A stretch of DNA of 61,163 bases from Stutzerimonas chloritidismutans AW-1 (GCF_000495915.1 NZ_AOFQ01000022.1:1-61163), one strand, 5' to 3'; positions 26,033 to 36,800 are shown, numbered from the stretch's first letter. The notes: a model not told the origin generated them from the letters alone. Numbers and translations: made by a program.

Positions 26033-26128
26033 TGGCGGAAGGCAGTGAGAGTCGAACTCACCCGGGAACGGCTGCCGCCCCCAACCGGGTTTGAAGCCCG
26101 GCCGCACCACCGGGTGCGATTGCCTTCC
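26033..26128 (-). tRNA. selC: tRNA-Sec (UCA), selenocysteine tRNA
   Basis: The minus strand folds as a long tRNA with an 8-bp acceptor stem (GGAAGGCA pairing with TGCCTTCC), a GCACC/GGTGC D stem, an anticodon arm CCGGG-CTTCAAA-CCCGG with anticodon UCA, a long variable arm and a GTGAG-TTCGACT-CTCAC T arm, followed by an encoded GCCA. The layout matches E. coli selC closely. It lies 38 bp after selB and decodes the UGA in fdnG of the same cluster. Confidence 0.95.
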
Positions 26129-26166
26129 TTATTTGGTCGAGACGCCAAAGGGAAGCGGCGACCAGC

Positions 26167-28083
26167 CTACCCCAGGCCTGACTGGATCGCCAAGGCACTT
26201 TCCTGGCGGACTTTGCGTTCGTTGCCGAAGCGGCGGGTTAGGCCGATGCGGTCGAAGTGTTCGAGCAGCTGGATGCTGCGTTTGCGGCCGAGCTGGATGC
26301 GGTCGCGGAAGGCGGCGGCGCGGATCACGCCGCTTTGTGCTTCCAGTTGCAGTACATGCCCCGCGAGTTGGCGAATGGTGAACTCGGGGTAGAACAAATC
26401 TTTCACCACCTGTTGCAACAGGCCGAGGCGGGCGAGCTTGCGGAGCAGGTTGCGCATCTGCGTTTCATCGACGCTGAGGTCGCGGGCCAGGTCGCGGACC
26501 CAGGGCGGGTCGAACTGGCCGGCTTCGAGCAGCGGCCACAGGCGTTCCTTCAAACCTTCTTCCGTATCGCTCAGGCGCACCCGGTGATCGGGGCGGTGCA
26601 GCCAGGGGCCGCTGGTTTCGATGCTGCCGGCGGCCAGTGCCTGCTCCAGCAGGGCGATGAACACCGGCCGTTCCAGTTGCGGCAGCGCATAGCGGCGCAG
26701 GCGGTCGCGGTCAGGGCCGAGTTCGTCGGGTTGTTCTTCGTGAAAGCGCTGCAGGGTGGCGAGCAGGGTGGTTTCGAGTTCGCTCCAGCGGGCCTGATCG
26801 AACAGTCGTGGGCCCAGTCGTGTACCTACTTCCACTACGCCGTGCGGCAGCTGCCAGCCGTCGCGCGGGCGGTTGAACTGGCGTTCCAGGCTTTGTGGGT
26901 CGATGCCGTTGGCGGCGCTGGCGAGCAGCGGCGGCAATGCCTGCTCCAGGCTTGGCTGGGCGAGGGCGCGAAGTTGCTCCAGCCGTGCGGCGCGGCGGCG
27001 ATTGCGCGGTGGTGCGTACGGGTCGAGCACGCGGCCCCCGCCGAGGGTGCGCTGGGCGGACTGATCGCGCAGGACGATGCGATCGCCATGCACGGCGTGG
27101 CTCGGTGCATTCAGCAGTAATTGGGCAAAGGCGCGTTCGCCCGGTGCCAGGCTCGCATCTTCGAGCAGGGCGACGCGCGCGGTGACGTCCTGGGCGCCGA
27201 GGTGTATGTGCACCGGCGTCCAGTGCTTGAGTTCGTGGGCCTCGCCCGGCAGCAGCTGGAAGTCGATATCGATGCGTTGCGTTGGTGCATGCAGCAGTGG
27301 GTGCAGCAGCCAATCGCCGCGATGGATCTTCTCCACTGCAAGCCGATCCCCGGCCAGGTTCAAGGCCACCCGCTGGCCGGCATGGGCTTCGTTCGCTTCA
27401 CGGTTCTGCGCGTGCAGACCGCGGACGCGCACGCGTTTGCCGGTGGGGCCGAGCAGCAGTTCATCGCCGATTCGCACGCGCCCGGCAAAGGCTGTACCGG
27501 TGACCACCACACCGGCGCCGGTGACGCTGAAGGCGCGATCAATGGCCAGGCGGAAGTGGCCGCTGTCGCCGCGTGCGGCGGTGCGCGCGGCTTCATCGAT
27601 CAGCGCCGCGCGCAGGGCGTCGATGCCATCGCCGCGGATGCTGGAAACCGGAAAGATCGGCGCGCCGGCCAACGGCCCGGTGGCCAGCAGGTCTTCGATC
27701 TGCTGCTCGACGTCGGCGATGCGCACCGGCTCGACGCGGTCGATCTTGGTCAGCGCTACCAGCGCGCGACGGATGCCGAGCAGCTCGACGATGGCCAGGT
27801 GTTCGCGGGTCTGCGGCATCACGCCATCGTCGGCGGCGACCACCAGCAGCACGCAGTCGATGCCGCTGGCGCCGGCCAGCATGTTGTGCACGAAACGCTC
27901 ATGGCCGGGCACGTCGATAAAGCCGGTGAGGCTGCCTTCACCTAGGTCGGCGTAGACGTAGCCGAGGTCGATGGTGATGCCGCGTTCGCGCTCTTCGCGG
28001 CGGCGGTCGCCCTGTTGCCCGGTGAGGGCTTGCAGTAGCGCGGTCTTGCCATGGTCGATATGGCCGGCGGTACCGACGATCAA
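26167..28083 (-). CDS. selB: Selenocysteine-specific elongation factor SelB
   Basis: This 638-residue GTPase delivers selenocysteyl-tRNA to UGA codons followed by a SECIS. I use the TTG at 28083, which gives the usual SelB N-terminus ([14 protein letters not shown]) and overlaps the selA stop as TTGA. G1 is [12 protein letters not shown]3 is [15 protein letters not shown] and G4 is LTKIDRV. EF-Tu-like domains 2 and 3 follow, and the C-terminal winged-helix repeats (about 380-638, with [19 protein letters not shown] and [19 protein letters not shown]) bind the SECIS. Length is normal for SelB. Confidence 0.95.
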   Translation of the reverse strand: MIVGTAGHIDHGKTALLQALTGQQGDRRREERERGITIDLGYVYADLGEGSLTGFIDVPGHERFVHNMLAGASGIDCVLLVVAADDGVMPQTREHLAIVELLGIRRALVALTKIDRVEPVRIADVEQQIEDLLATGPLAGAPIFPVSSIRGDGIDALRAALIDEAARTAARGDSGHFRLAIDRAFSVTGAGVVVTGTAFAGRVRIGDELLLGPTGKRVRVRGLHAQNREANEAHAGQRVALNLAGDRLAVEKIHRGDWLLHPLLHAPTQRIDIDFQLLPGEAHELKHWTPVHIHLGAQDVTARVALLEDASLAPGERAFAQLLLNAPSHAVHGDRIVLRDQSAQRTLGGGRVLDPYAPPRNRRRAARLEQLRALAQPSLEQALPPLLASAANGIDPQSLERQFNRPRDGWQLPHGVVEVGTRLGPRLFDQARWSELETTLLATLQRFHEEQPDELGPDRDRLRRYALPQLERPVFIALLEQALAAGSIETSGPWLHRPDHRVRLSDTEEGLKERLWPLLEAGQFDPPWVRDLARDLSVDETQMRNLLRKLARLGLLQQVVKDLFYPEFTIRQLAGHVLQLEAQSGVIRAAAFRDRIQLGRKRSIQLLEHFDRIGLTRRFGNERKVRQESALAIQSGLG

Positions 28084-29489
28084 CGGGCCAGCTCCTCTTG
28101 CAGGTGCATCAGTTGCTCGAGGAATGCCGGCTCGTCGTCGAGCTGGCGCAGGTCGAGCCAGAGGGCGTCGTCGTCGATGCGCCCGAGCACCGGAATCGGC
28201 AGGCAGCGCAGGGTTTCTTCCAGCTGGCGCAGGCTGCGGCCGCGCAGGCGCTTGGGCTGCTGCGGGCGGATGCATAGCGCTGCGCTGGGTAGGCGTGCCA
28301 CCGGCTGCGCGCCGCTACCGATCATGCCCAGGGCATCGGTTACTGCGACTTGCCAGGTTTCGCCGAGCACGGCCGTCAGCGCCGGCGCGATGCGTTCAGC
28401 CTGGGTACGAATGTCGGCCTGCGGGCGGCTGAGCAGGCGCAGGCTGGTGAGGCGTTCGGCCAGGCGGTCGGGATCGCGATAGAGGTTGAGCACCGCTTCC
28501 AGCGCGGCAAGGGTCAGCTTGTCGACGCGCAGGGCGCGCTTGAGCGGGTTCTTCTTGATCTTCTGGATCAGCGCCTTGCTGCCGACGATCAGCCCGGCCT
28601 GCGGGCCGCCGAGCAGCTTGTCGCCGCTGAAGGTGACGATATCGGCGCCGTCGCGCAGCGCTTCCTGCACCGTGGGTTCCTTCGGCAGGCCCCAACGAGA
28701 GAGGTCGAGCAGGCTGCCGCTGCCGAGATCTTCCAGCAGCGGCAGATCGTGGGCATGGGCGATGCGCGCCAGTTCGGTGGTGGCGACGCTGGCGGTGAAG
28801 CCCTGCACGCTGTAATTGCTGGTGTGCACACGCATCAACAGGCCCGAGCGCGGGTTGATCGCCGCTTCGTAATCCTTGGCGTGGGTGCGGTTGGTGGTGC
28901 CGACTTCATGCAGCTTCACGCCGGCGCGGGCCATGATGTCAGGGATGCGGAAGGCGCCGCCGATCTCGATCAGCTCGCCGCGGGAAATGATGCCTTCCTT
29001 GCGTGCGCCGAGACTGTTCAAGGCCAGCAGCACGGCGGCGGCGTTGTTGTTGACCACGGTGACCGCCTCGGCGCCGGTCAGCTCGCGGATCAGCCCTTCG
29101 ATGAGGTCGTCGCGGTCGCCGCGCTTGCCAGTGGCGAGATCGAATTCCAGATTGAGCGGGTAACGTGCGGCGAGGGTGATCGCCTCGATGGCTTCATCCG
29201 GCAACAGGGCGCGGCCGAGATTGGTGTGCAGCACCGTGCCGGTGAGGTTGAACACCCGGCGCACGCGGCTGCGGTGCTGGCTGGCCAGGCGTTCGCCGGC
29301 GCGCCCGGCGAGCACCGCTTCGGACAATTCCAGTGCAGCCAGCTGGCCGTGGCGGGCCGGTTCTCGCAGTTCATCGAGCAGGTCGCGCAGGGTGCTCAGC
29401 AATGCCTGACGGCCGTAGCGCTGCTGCAGCGGCTGACAGGCTGGGTCGCGCAGCAGCTTGTCGACCGAGGGCAGGTGGCTGCTGCTCAT
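28080..29489 (-). CDS. selA: L-seryl-tRNA(Sec) selenium transferase SelA
   Basis: This 469-residue PLP enzyme converts seryl-tRNA(Sec) to selenocysteyl-tRNA(Sec) using selenophosphate. Motifs include [31 protein letters not shown] and the PLP lysine K291 in [14 protein letters not shown]. The ATG at 29489 overlaps the fdhE stop (ATGA), and the stop overlaps the selB start, so fdhE-selA-selB are translationally linked. The selenophosphate synthase gene selD is not in the window. Confidence 0.95.
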   Translation of the reverse strand: MSSSHLPSVDKLLRDPACQPLQQRYGRQALLSTLRDLLDELREPARHGQLAALELSEAVLAGRAGERLASQHRSRVRRVFNLTGTVLHTNLGRALLPDEAIEAITLAARYPLNLEFDLATGKRGDRDDLIEGLIRELTGAEAVTVVNNNAAAVLLALNSLGARKEGIISRGELIEIGGAFRIPDIMARAGVKLHEVGTTNRTHAKDYEAAINPRSGLLMRVHTSNYSVQGFTASVATTELARIAHAHDLPLLEDLGSGSLLDLSRWGLPKEPTVQEALRDGADIVTFSGDKLLGGPQAGLIVGSKALIQKIKKNPLKRALRVDKLTLAALEAVLNLYRDPDRLAERLTSLRLLSRPQADIRTQAERIAPALTAVLGETWQVAVTDALGMIGSGAQPVARLPSAALCIRPQQPKRLRGRSLRQLEETLRCLPIPVLGRIDDDALWLDLRQLDDEPAFLEQLMHLQEELAR

Positions 29490-30403
29490 GCATCGCCCCC
29501 CGGCGCCAGCAGCAGGTTGGGGGCCTGGCGCTGAAAGCCCTGCTCGGACAGCAGCATGTCCAGATCCAGGGTGGCGAGGTCGGCGGAGAGGCTTTCGCCA
29601 TCCGGCGCCAGGTCCAGGTAGAGCTGCTTGAGGTAGCCATTGCACTCAGGGCAGACCTCGGCCTTGACGCCTTGCGGCGAGCCTTCGAAGTGCAGGTAGT
29701 CGAGTTTCTTGGTGCTGCGGCAGAGGCTGCATTTGACGCGCACGTAATGCCACTCGCAGGCGCACAGCGAGCAGACCAGATAACGCAAGCCGTTGAGCTG
29801 GCCGCGATGGCGGATGATGCCTGCCATCGGCGGCGCACCGCAGCAGGGGCAGTGGGTCTGGTCTTCGCGCTCGCGCATGTCGGAGAGGTCGAGCTGCAGC
29901 AGCCAGTGGCTCCAGGCCAGCTGCAGGGCGGCGCCGAGGAAGGGCACCAGTGCTGGCGGCAGGCTGTCGTACTGGCCACTGACCAGTGCCACGGCCGATG
30001 CCTTGCGCTGGCCGCTTTCGGCCTCACGCAGTTGCTCGATGGCAGTCACTACCGCGGGGCTTTCCGGCGCCACGAAGGCATCCAGCCAGGCATCCAGCAT
30101 CGTCAGCCAGGCATCGTCGCGCACCAGAGTATCGGCAGCCAGCGGCGGCAGATTGTGCCTGAGACTTTCGCGGGTGCGGTGTTCGTCCAGCGGCGCGATT
30201 GTCGGCGGGTTGTCCAGCACCTGCTGTTGCGCCTGGCACACCGCTGTTAGCAGGCGCAGGTAGTCGGCGAACGGATGGCCTTCGGCGAGCCTGGTCAGGC
30301 GCTCGCTGCGGAGGGCGAACAGGTTGCGCGGTGGCAGGTTGAGGAAGGGTGGTTTGCTGGCAGCGGCTTCGATCTGCCCGGGTTCGAGAATGGTGCCTGC
30401 CAC
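29486..30403 (-). CDS. fdhE: Formate dehydrogenase accessory protein FdhE
   Basis: A 305-residue cytoplasmic protein needed for maturation of the formate dehydrogenase. The GTG at 30403, with AAGGAG six bases upstream, yields the standard FdhE N-terminus ([20 protein letters not shown]). Rubredoxin-like zinc or iron sites are formed by cysteine pairs at 185/188, 211/214, 225/228 and 251/254 (CPCC, CSLC, CSLC, CPEC). It is separated from fdnI by 130 bp containing a strong hairpin. Confidence 0.94.
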   Translation of the reverse strand: MAGTILEPGQIEAAASKPPFLNLPPRNLFALRSERLTRLAEGHPFADYLRLLTAVCQAQQQVLDNPPTIAPLDEHRTRESLRHNLPPLAADTLVRDDAWLTMLDAWLDAFVAPESPAVVTAIEQLREAESGQRKASAVALVSGQYDSLPPALVPFLGAALQLAWSHWLLQLDLSDMREREDQTHCPCCGAPPMAGIIRHRGQLNGLRYLVCSLCACEWHYVRVKCSLCRSTKKLDYLHFEGSPQGVKAEVCPECNGYLKQLYLDLAPDGESLSADLATLDLDMLLSEQGFQRQAPNLLLAPGGDA

Positions 30404-30482
30404 GCAGGACTCCTTATTCTTGGGGTTGTGCCGAACAGCATAGTCCGTCACCGGCTGTCGCTCGGCTTCGATGATGCGCGGG

Positions 30483-30519
30483 GCCGAAGATTCCCGCGCG
30501 GGTGCAGGGAATCTTCGGC
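30483..30519 (-). terminator. 13-bp hairpin between fdnI and fdhE
   Basis: GCCGAAGATTCCC (30483-30495) and GGGAATCTTCGGC (30507-30519) form a perfect 13-bp stem with an 11-nt loop, 15 bp after the fdnI stop. No U-tract follows, so it may be a transcript-stabilising or partial termination site separating structural genes from fdhE-selAB. Confidence 0.6.
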
Positions 30520-30533
30520 TTACAGCGGTGTGC

Positions 30534-31157
30534 TTATTTGCGCTCGGTGATCTCCCGAAACCAGGCCGGATGATGCTTGCGCGCCCAGGCCCGGCTGACG
30601 GTGCCGTAGAGCATCGCGCCCATGGAGCCCTTGATCCAGATGGCGGCGTAGATGTGCACGATGATGCTGACAATCAGCACGAAGGCGGCGGCCGCATGCA
30701 GCAGGCTGGCCCAGCGCAGCGAGACGATGCCGAAGAAACTGCTGAAATACTCGCGCCAGATGACGATGCCACTGAGCAGCAACACCAGCATGCTGAGGAT
30801 CAGCACCCAGAACAGCACCTTTTGCCCGGCGTTATAGCGGCCGACTTCCGGCAGTTTTTCCTCGCGGTTGTGCACCACGTCGTTGATCTGCCTGAGCCAC
30901 TGGCGGTCGCGTGCTTCGATGCGGTTGTGCCCGGCGAAGCGGATCGCCAGCCAGAGGAAGAAGACGAACATCGCGACCCCGATGAAGGGGTGCAGGATGC
31001 GCGTCCAGGTGCCGCCGCCGAACAGCCCGGAGAGGCCGAACAGCGCCGGATGGAACAGCGCCAGGCCGGACAGCGCGGCGAGTACGAAGAGGATGGCAAC
31101 GATCCAGTGATTGGTCCGCTGCGAGGGGTTGTAGCGTTCGATGTCGTTGTTGTTCAT
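30534..31157 (-). CDS. fdnI: Formate dehydrogenase gamma subunit, cytochrome b556
   Basis: This 207-residue inner-membrane cytochrome b passes electrons from formate oxidation to quinone. It has four helices (about 18-38, 54-74, 113-133 and 151-173) and the FdnI/FdoI features RTNHWIVAILFVLAALSG near the start, and histidines in NRIEA-flanked and LLHAAAAFVLIVSIIVHIYAA segments that can ligate b hemes. It follows the beta-subunit gene by 57 bp on the same strand. Confidence 0.93.
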   Translation of the reverse strand: MNNNDIERYNPSQRTNHWIVAILFVLAALSGLALFHPALFGLSGLFGGGTWTRILHPFIGVAMFVFFLWLAIRFAGHNRIEARDRQWLRQINDVVHNREEKLPEVGRYNAGQKVLFWVLILSMLVLLLSGIVIWREYFSSFFGIVSLRWASLLHAAAAFVLIVSIIVHIYAAIWIKGSMGAMLYGTVSRAWARKHHPAWFREITERK

Positions 31158-31214
31158 CGTTGGCTCCTTGAGCGATCGACTCCGAGGATGGCCCCGCGAA
31201 CGGGGCCGCCGGAT

Positions 31215-32156
31215 TCAGGGTCGCGGCTCCTTGGGGTCGACCACATGCACCGAAGGATCGACCTGGTGCACCACGGGCTCGCTGAGTTCGGCCTTGTCGT
31301 CCTCTTCCTCGACGCGGATCGGCCCGACTCGTGTGTAGTGGAAGAAGCCGGCCAGCACCGCCGCGCCCATGCCCAGCAAGGCGAGGGGCTTGGTCACGCC
31401 CTTCCACAGGCCGACCAGTGGACTGATGGTCGGCTCGTTCGGTAGGTCGTTGTACAGCGAGGGCTGATCGGCATGGTGCAGCACGTACATCACGTGCGTA
31501 CCGCCGACACCATCGGGGTCGTACAGGCCGGCCTGGTCGAAACCGCGTTCCTTCAGATCGGCGATACGCCCGGCCGCGTGATCCTTCATATCGTCCTTGC
31601 TGCCGAAGACAATTGCCCCGGTGGGGCAGGTCTTTACGCAGGCTGGCTCAAGGCCGACGGAAACGCGGTCGGAACACAGCGTGCACTTGTAGGCCTTCTT
31701 GTCCTTCTCGGAGATACGCGGGATGTCGAACGGGCAACCGGTGATGCAGTAGCCGCAGCCGATGCAGTGGTCCTGGTTGAAGTCGACGATGCCGTTGGCG
31801 TACTTCACGATGGCCCCCGGCGCCGGGCAGGCCTTGAGGCAGCCGGGGTCGGCGCAGTGCATGCAGCCGTCCTTGCGGATCAGCCACTCGAGGTTGCCGC
31901 TGCCGGGGTTCTCGTACTCGGCGAACTTCATCACCGTCCAGGATTCGGCGGTGAGGTCGATCGGGTTGTCGTAGGTCCCGTTGCTGGTGCCGACTTCATC
32001 GCGCAGGTCGTTCCATTCCGAACACGCCACCTGGCAGGCCTTGCAGCCGATGCACTTGGAGACGTCGATCAGTTTCGCCACCTCGCCGATCTCGCGGATC
32101 GACGGCCGCTCGGTAGTCGTGGCGGAGCGGGCAATCACGTCTTGAGTAGCCATCAT
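31215..32156 (-). CDS. fdnH: Formate dehydrogenase iron-sulfur beta subunit
   Basis: A 313-residue protein with four ferredoxin-type cysteine clusters ([11 protein letters not shown] at about 35-45, [24 protein letters not shown] and CTLCSDR with CVKTC), giving four [4Fe-4S] centres that carry electrons to the cytochrome. A single C-terminal helix ([18 protein letters not shown]) anchors it. The ATG overlaps the fdnG stop (ATGA). It has the normal FdnH/FdoH length. Confidence 0.95.
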   Translation of the reverse strand: MMATQDVIARSATTTERPSIREIGEVAKLIDVSKCIGCKACQVACSEWNDLRDEVGTSNGTYDNPIDLTAESWTVMKFAEYENPGSGNLEWLIRKDGCMHCADPGCLKACPAPGAIVKYANGIVDFNQDHCIGCGYCITGCPFDIPRISEKDKKAYKCTLCSDRVSVGLEPACVKTCPTGAIVFGSKDDMKDHAAGRIADLKERGFDQAGLYDPDGVGGTHVMYVLHHADQPSLYNDLPNEPTISPLVGLWKGVTKPLALLGMGAAVLAGFFHYTRVGPIRVEEEDDKAELSEPVVHQVDPSVHVVDPKEPRP

Positions 32157-35100
32157 GCCTTCTCCACGTTGACCAGGAACGACTTGAACTCCGGCGTCTG
32201 GGTGTTGGCGTCACCGACGAACGGCGTCAGCGTGTTGGTCAGGTAACCGTTGCGCGCCACCCCGGCGAAGCCCCAGTGCAGCGGAATGCCGATGTGATGC
32301 ACGGTCTGGCCGTCCACCGTCAGCGGCTTGATGCGCTTGGTCACCACCGCCACCGCCTTGATGTAGCCGCGGTTGGACGACACCTTGACCCGCTCGCCGG
32401 CCTTGATGCCCAGCTCGTTGGCCAGCACCTCGCCGATCTCGACGAACTGCTCGGGCTGGGTGATCGCATTGAGCCGGCAATGTTTGGTCCAGAAGTGGAA
32501 GTGCTCCGTCAGCCGGTAGGTGGTGGCCGCGTAGGGGAAGTCCTCCGCGGTGCCGAACAGCTCCATGTCGTTCTTGAACACCCGCGCGGCCGGATTGCTG
32601 ATGGCCTGGACGTTATCCGGGTGCATGGGGTTGCGCCCGATGGGCGTCTCGAACGGCTCGTAATGCTCGGGGAATGGCCCCTCGTTCATCTTGTCCACGG
32701 CGAACAGCCGCGCCACCCCTTCGGGGTTCATGATGAACGGGTTCATGCCGGCTTCGGGTGGTGAATCGACCTTGAAGTCCGGCACGTCGGTGCCGCCCCA
32801 CTTGGTGCCGTCCCACCAGACCAGGCGTTTCTTCTGCGGGTCCCACGGGTCGCCGGCCGGGTCGGCCGAAGCGCGGTTGTAGAGGATGCGCCGGTTGGCT
32901 GGCCAGGCCCAGGCCCAGCCCAGCGTTTGGCCCATGCCGTAGGGGTCGGCATTGTCACGTCGGGCCATCTGGTTGCCGGCCTGAGTCCAGGAGCCACACC
33001 AGATCCAGCAGCCGCTGGAGGTGGTGCCGTCGGCACGCAGCAGACCGAAGCCCGGCAGCAGCTCGCCGGCCTTGGCCACCTGCGCTCCGGTCTGCAGGTC
33101 GAACACATCGCTCAGGGCCTTTCCGTTGTACTCCTGGGCGATTTCCTCGGCGGTCGGTTCTTCCGGCTGGCGATAGCCCCAGTCGATGTTGAGCAGCGGC
33201 TCGGCATAGGCGCCGCCCTCCTTGCGATACAGCTCACGCAGACGATGGAACAGCCCGCCCATGATCACCACGTCGGTCTGCGCCTGGCCCGGCGGCTCGG
33301 CGGCCTTCCAGTGCCATTGCAGCCAGCGGCCGCTGTTGACCAGCGAGCCGTCCTCCTCGGCGAAGCAGGTGGTCGGCAGGCGGAACACCGTGGTCTGGAT
33401 GCTGGCGGTGTCGACGTCGTTGTACTCGCCGGCGTTGCGCCAGAACTCCGAGGTCTCGGTGGCCAGCGGGTCCATGATCACCAGGTACTTGAGCTTGGCC
33501 AGCGCGGCGCTGACCTTGGCCTTGTTGGGGAACGAGGCGATGGGGTTGAAGCCCTGGCAGAAATAGCCGTTGACCTGCCCCTGGTACATCATGTCGAACA
33601 CCTTGAGCACGTCGTAGCCGGGGATATCCAGCTTCGGCAGCCAGTCGTAGCCCCAGTTGTTCTCCGCGGTGGCGTTCTTGCCGTACCAGGCCTTCATCAG
33701 GCTGACGTGGAATTTCTCGTAGTGCTGCCAGTAGGACAGCTGCCCCGGGCGCAGCGGCTTGGCGGTGCGCTTGGCGATGTAGGCCGCGTAGTCCTGCTCG
33801 GCTTCCAGCGGCAGGGTCATGTAGCCCGGCAGCAGGTTGGAGAGCAGGCCGAGATCGGTCAGGCCCTGGATATTGGAGTGCCCGCGCAGCGCATTCATCC
33901 CGCCGCCGGGCATGCCGATGTTGCCGAGCAGCAGCTGCACCATGGCGCCGGTGCGGATCATCTGCGAACCGGTCGAATGCTGCGTCCAGCCCAGGGCGTA
34001 CATGATGGTCATGACCTTGCCCGGTGCCGAGGTTTCGGCGATGGTCTCCCACACCTGCAGCATCTTGTCCTGCGGTGTGCCGCAGATGTTGCTGACCACT
34101 TCCGGCGTGTAACGGCTGTAGTGCTGCTTGAGCAGATTAAACACGCAGCGCGGGTGGGTCAGGCTCTTGTCGACGCGGGCGAAGCCTTCTTCGTCCAGCT
34201 CGTAGCTCCAGCTGGCCTTGTCCGTATAGGTACGCCGATCGCCGTCGTAGCCGTTGAACAGACCGTTCTCGAAGCCGAAGCCTTCCTTCACGATGAACGA
34301 GACGTCGGTGTAGTTGACCACGTATTCGTGCTGGATCTTGTCGTTTTCCAGCAGGTAGTTGATCAGCCCGCCGAGGAAGGCGATGTCGGTGCCGGTGCGG
34401 ATCGGCGCATACATGTCGGCCACCGAGGCCGAACGGGTGAAGCGCGGATCGACCACCACCAGCCGCGCCTTGTTGCGCGCCTTGGCCTCGGTGACCCATT
34501 TGAAGCCGCACGGGTGCGCTTCGGCGGCGTTACCGCCCATGATCAGGACCAGGTCAGCGTTCTGGATATCGGACCAGTGATTGGTCATGGCTCCACGGCC
34601 AAACGTCGGGGCAAGACTTGCCACCGTCGGGCCATGTCAGACACGTGCCTGGTTATCGAATCCCAGAATGCCGAGTGAACGAACCACCTTGTGGGTGATG
34701 TAACCCGCCTCGTTGGATGATGCCGAGGCGGCGAGGAAACCGGTGCTCAGCCAGCGGTTGACCGTCTGACCCTCTTCGTTGCGTTCGACGAAGTTGGCGT
34801 CGCGGTCGTCCTTCATCAGCCGGGCGATGCGGTCGAGGGCGTCGCTCCACTCGATGCGCTTCCACTCGTTGCTGCCGGCTTCGCGGACTTCCGGGTGGGT
34901 CAGGCGGTTGGGGCTATGGACGAAGTCGAGCAGGCCGGCACCTTTCGGGCACAGGGTGCCGCGGTTGACCGGGTGATCGGAGTCGCCTTCGATGTGGATG
35001 ATGTTCTGCGCAACGTTTTTGCCGCCGCTGCCCTGGCTGTAGATGATCAGCCCGCAACCGACGGAGCAGTAGGGGCAGGTGTTGCGAGTTTCGCGCGTGT

Positions 35101-35227
35101 TGGTCAGTTTGAAATGCCGGATCGACTCGGCATACGCCGTCGGTGGGGCCATACCCAATGCCGCCATGCTCGACGCCCCAAGGCCCACACCGCAGACCTT
35201 GAAGAACTGTCGACGGTTCATATCCAT
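32153..35227 (-). CDS. fdnG: Formate dehydrogenase alpha subunit, selenocysteine-containing
   Basis: This 1024-residue molybdopterin enzyme oxidises formate at the periplasmic face. It opens with a Tat signal ([11 protein letters not shown]) and a [4Fe-4S] motif CPYCSVGCG with TLCPKGAG. The codon at 34637-34639 is UGA at residue 197 in the context ARV-Sec-HGPTVA, exactly where FdnG enzymes carry the selenocysteine that ligates molybdenum. The protein continues without frameshift on both sides, a SECIS hairpin follows the UGA, and selA, selB and selC lie downstream. AAGGAG is eight bases before the ATG. Simple gene callers would split or truncate it here. Confidence 0.96.
34594..34639 (-). promoter_or_regulatory. 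SECIS element directing selenocysteine at the fdnG UGA
   Basis: Starting just after the UGA (34637-34639), CAUGGCC (34636-34630) pairs with GGCCGUG (34600-34594) as a 7-bp lower stem. The apical GGCA-AGUCU-UGCC hairpin has the loop sequence AGUCU, close to the GGUCU loop of E. coli fdnG and fdhF SECIS elements. The hairpin lies within coding sequence, as usual in bacteria, and is bound by SelB. Confidence 0.85.
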
Positions 35228-35279
35228 CGGAGGTTCTCCTTCTTATCAGGCTGGTACGCCGATGCTTTGCCGGCGTCTG

Positions 35280-35292
35280 CTAAGCAGCTTAG
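35280..35292. promoter_or_regulatory. Palindrome in the fdnG upstream region
   Basis: CTAAGC-A-GCTTAG forms a 13-bp inverted repeat about 55 bp upstream of the fdnG start, next to a TTGACT hexamer on the minus strand (35296-35291). It may be an operator, but I find no matching -10 box or FNR/Anr site, so the role is uncertain. Confidence 0.3.
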
Positions 35293-35377
35293 TCAAGAAT
35301 GGGCAAAGTAAAGGGCTAATTCCGCGCTCCGCTGCCTCGCGCTGCACCTGTGAAAGAGCCTGGGTTGTACCGGGAAT

Positions 35378-36214
35378 TCACCCGTCGGCGGCCGTGATCA
35401 GCTGCTTTTTCCACTCCCGCGGCGAATGCCCGGCGTGCGCCTTGAACGCCCGGGAGAACGCGGCTTCGCTGCCGTAGCCCACTTCGAACGCGATCATCTT
35501 GATCGGCCGTCCGCGACGCAGGGCCTTCTGCGCCAGGCGGACGCGCCAGCCCTGCAGATACTGGCCCGGCGTAGTGCCGACGGTCTCGCGGAAGGCCGTG
35601 GCGAACACGCTGCGGGACATCCCGGCAACGCTGGCCAGCTCCTCGAGCGTCCAGTCCTGCGCCGGCGCCTCGTGCATCGCCACCAGAGCATTGCGCAGGC
35701 GCGGGTGCGCAAGCCCGGAGAGCAACCCGCCATTCACCTCGTCGCTTTCCATCAGCTGGCGCAGGACCTGGATCATCACCACTTCGAGCAACCGCTCGAC
35801 CAATGCCACGCGCCCGCAGCGTTGCTCGAAGGCCTCCTCGAACAGCAGCGAGAGGATCGGCTCGGCGCCCCAGACCTGATCCAGCGGCAGGCAGACGACA
35901 TCGGCCAGCGCCGAGGCGATCGGGTTGCTGGTGCCGCCTTCGAACGACAGGTTTGCGCAGACCATGTCGGCGTTCTGCCCGGGGGCGATGATGAAACGGT
36001 GCGTCAGCGGGCGCGGAAACAGCAGCAGGCTCGGTCGCTCGACCTGCAGCGACTCCCTGCCATAGCGCACCTCCAGCGTGCCGCTGCGCACCAGATGCAG
36101 CTGCCCGTGCACGCCATCGCTTTGCAGCGTGTTGATGCCGCACAGGGGGCCGGTATTGAACACCTGTGCGCTCATCGGGAAGTGGGTCATCAGCGCAGCG
36201 AGCCGGTCGGCCAT
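35378..36214 (-). CDS. AraC-family regulator with N-terminal cupin domain
   Basis: The ATG at 36214 (AGGAG seven bases upstream) gives a 278-residue regulator with the MADRLAALMTHF start typical of AraC proteins with a Cupin_6 sensor domain (about 20-175), followed by two helix-turn-helix motifs (about 180-270, with WTLEELASVAGMSRSVFATAF and IKMIAFEVGYGSEAAFSRAFK). It is divergent from ohr and the exported hydrolase, so it probably controls them. The effector is unknown. Confidence 0.9.
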   Translation of the reverse strand: MADRLAALMTHFPMSAQVFNTGPLCGINTLQSDGVHGQLHLVRSGTLEVRYGRESLQVERPSLLLFPRPLTHRFIIAPGQNADMVCANLSFEGGTSNPIASALADVVCLPLDQVWGAEPILSLLFEEAFEQRCGRVALVERLLEVVMIQVLRQLMESDEVNGGLLSGLAHPRLRNALVAMHEAPAQDWTLEELASVAGMSRSVFATAFRETVGTTPGQYLQGWRVRLAQKALRRGRPIKMIAFEVGYGSEAAFSRAFKAHAGHSPREWKKQLITAADG

Positions 36215-36333
36215 CTTCGTACTCCTGATCATGTTTTCCGGATTCTACGTCACCAATAGTTTTTTCTGGTGAGCAGAATAGCTCTCACCGGGCAACAACG
36301 CCCTGGCCTACCAACAGAACAGGAACCGTAGCC

Positions 36334-36762
36334 ATGACCATCGAAAAGATTCTCTACACCGCCACTGCAACCGCCACCGGCGGACGTGAAGGTCGCGCCA
36401 GCTCCTCCGATCAGGCGCTCGACGTGCAGCTGTCCACGCCGCGTGAACTGGGCGGCGCCGGCGGCCCCGGCACCAACCCCGAGCAGCTGTTCGCTGCCGG
36501 CTACTCGGCCTGCTTTCTCGGCGCGCTGAAGTTCGTCGCCGGCAAGCAGAAGGTCGCCCTGCCAGCCGACACCCGCATCACCGGCAAGGTCGGCATCGGC
36601 CAGATCCCCACCGGCTTCGGCATCGAAGCCGAGCTGACCATCAGCGCACCCGGCATTGCCCACGACGTGTTGCAGGAGCTGGTCAACCAGGCCCACGTGG
36701 TCTGCCCGTACTCCAATGCCACCCGCGGCAACATCGACGTAACCCTGATCCTCGCCGACTGA
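36334..36762 (+). CDS. ohr: Organic hydroperoxide resistance protein Ohr
   Basis: A 142-residue thiol peroxidase of the OsmC/Ohr family that reduces organic and lipid hydroperoxides with the help of lipoylated proteins. The peroxidatic and resolving cysteines C60 (GYSACFLGA) and C124 ([13 protein letters not shown]) are present, with the supporting E50 (NPEQLF). It is the first gene of an operon with the exported hydrolase, divergent from an AraC-type regulator rather than the usual MarR-type OhrR. Confidence 0.94.
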   Translation: MTIEKILYTATATATGGREGRASSSDQALDVQLSTPRELGGAGGPGTNPEQLFAAGYSACFLGALKFVAGKQKVALPADTRITGKVGIGQIPTGFGIEAELTISAPGIAHDVLQELVNQAHVVCPYSNATRGNIDVTLILAD

Positions 36763-36800
36763 TTCAGCCCACCGTACCTAACTAACAGGAGACACACGCC

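Noticed and set aside
25903..26148. Extension of the small gene upstream through selC
   Set aside because: It would translate a tRNA gene, and a GTG with a good ribosome site explains the start better.
34637..34639. Apparent nonsense mutation or frameshift splitting fdnG
   Set aside because: The codon is UGA at the known selenocysteine position, a SECIS hairpin follows, and selA, selB and selC are adjacent.
32927..34678. Long open frame antisense to fdnG
   Set aside because: High-GC DNA gives long antisense frames; the composition is not protein-like and fdnG on the other strand is certain.
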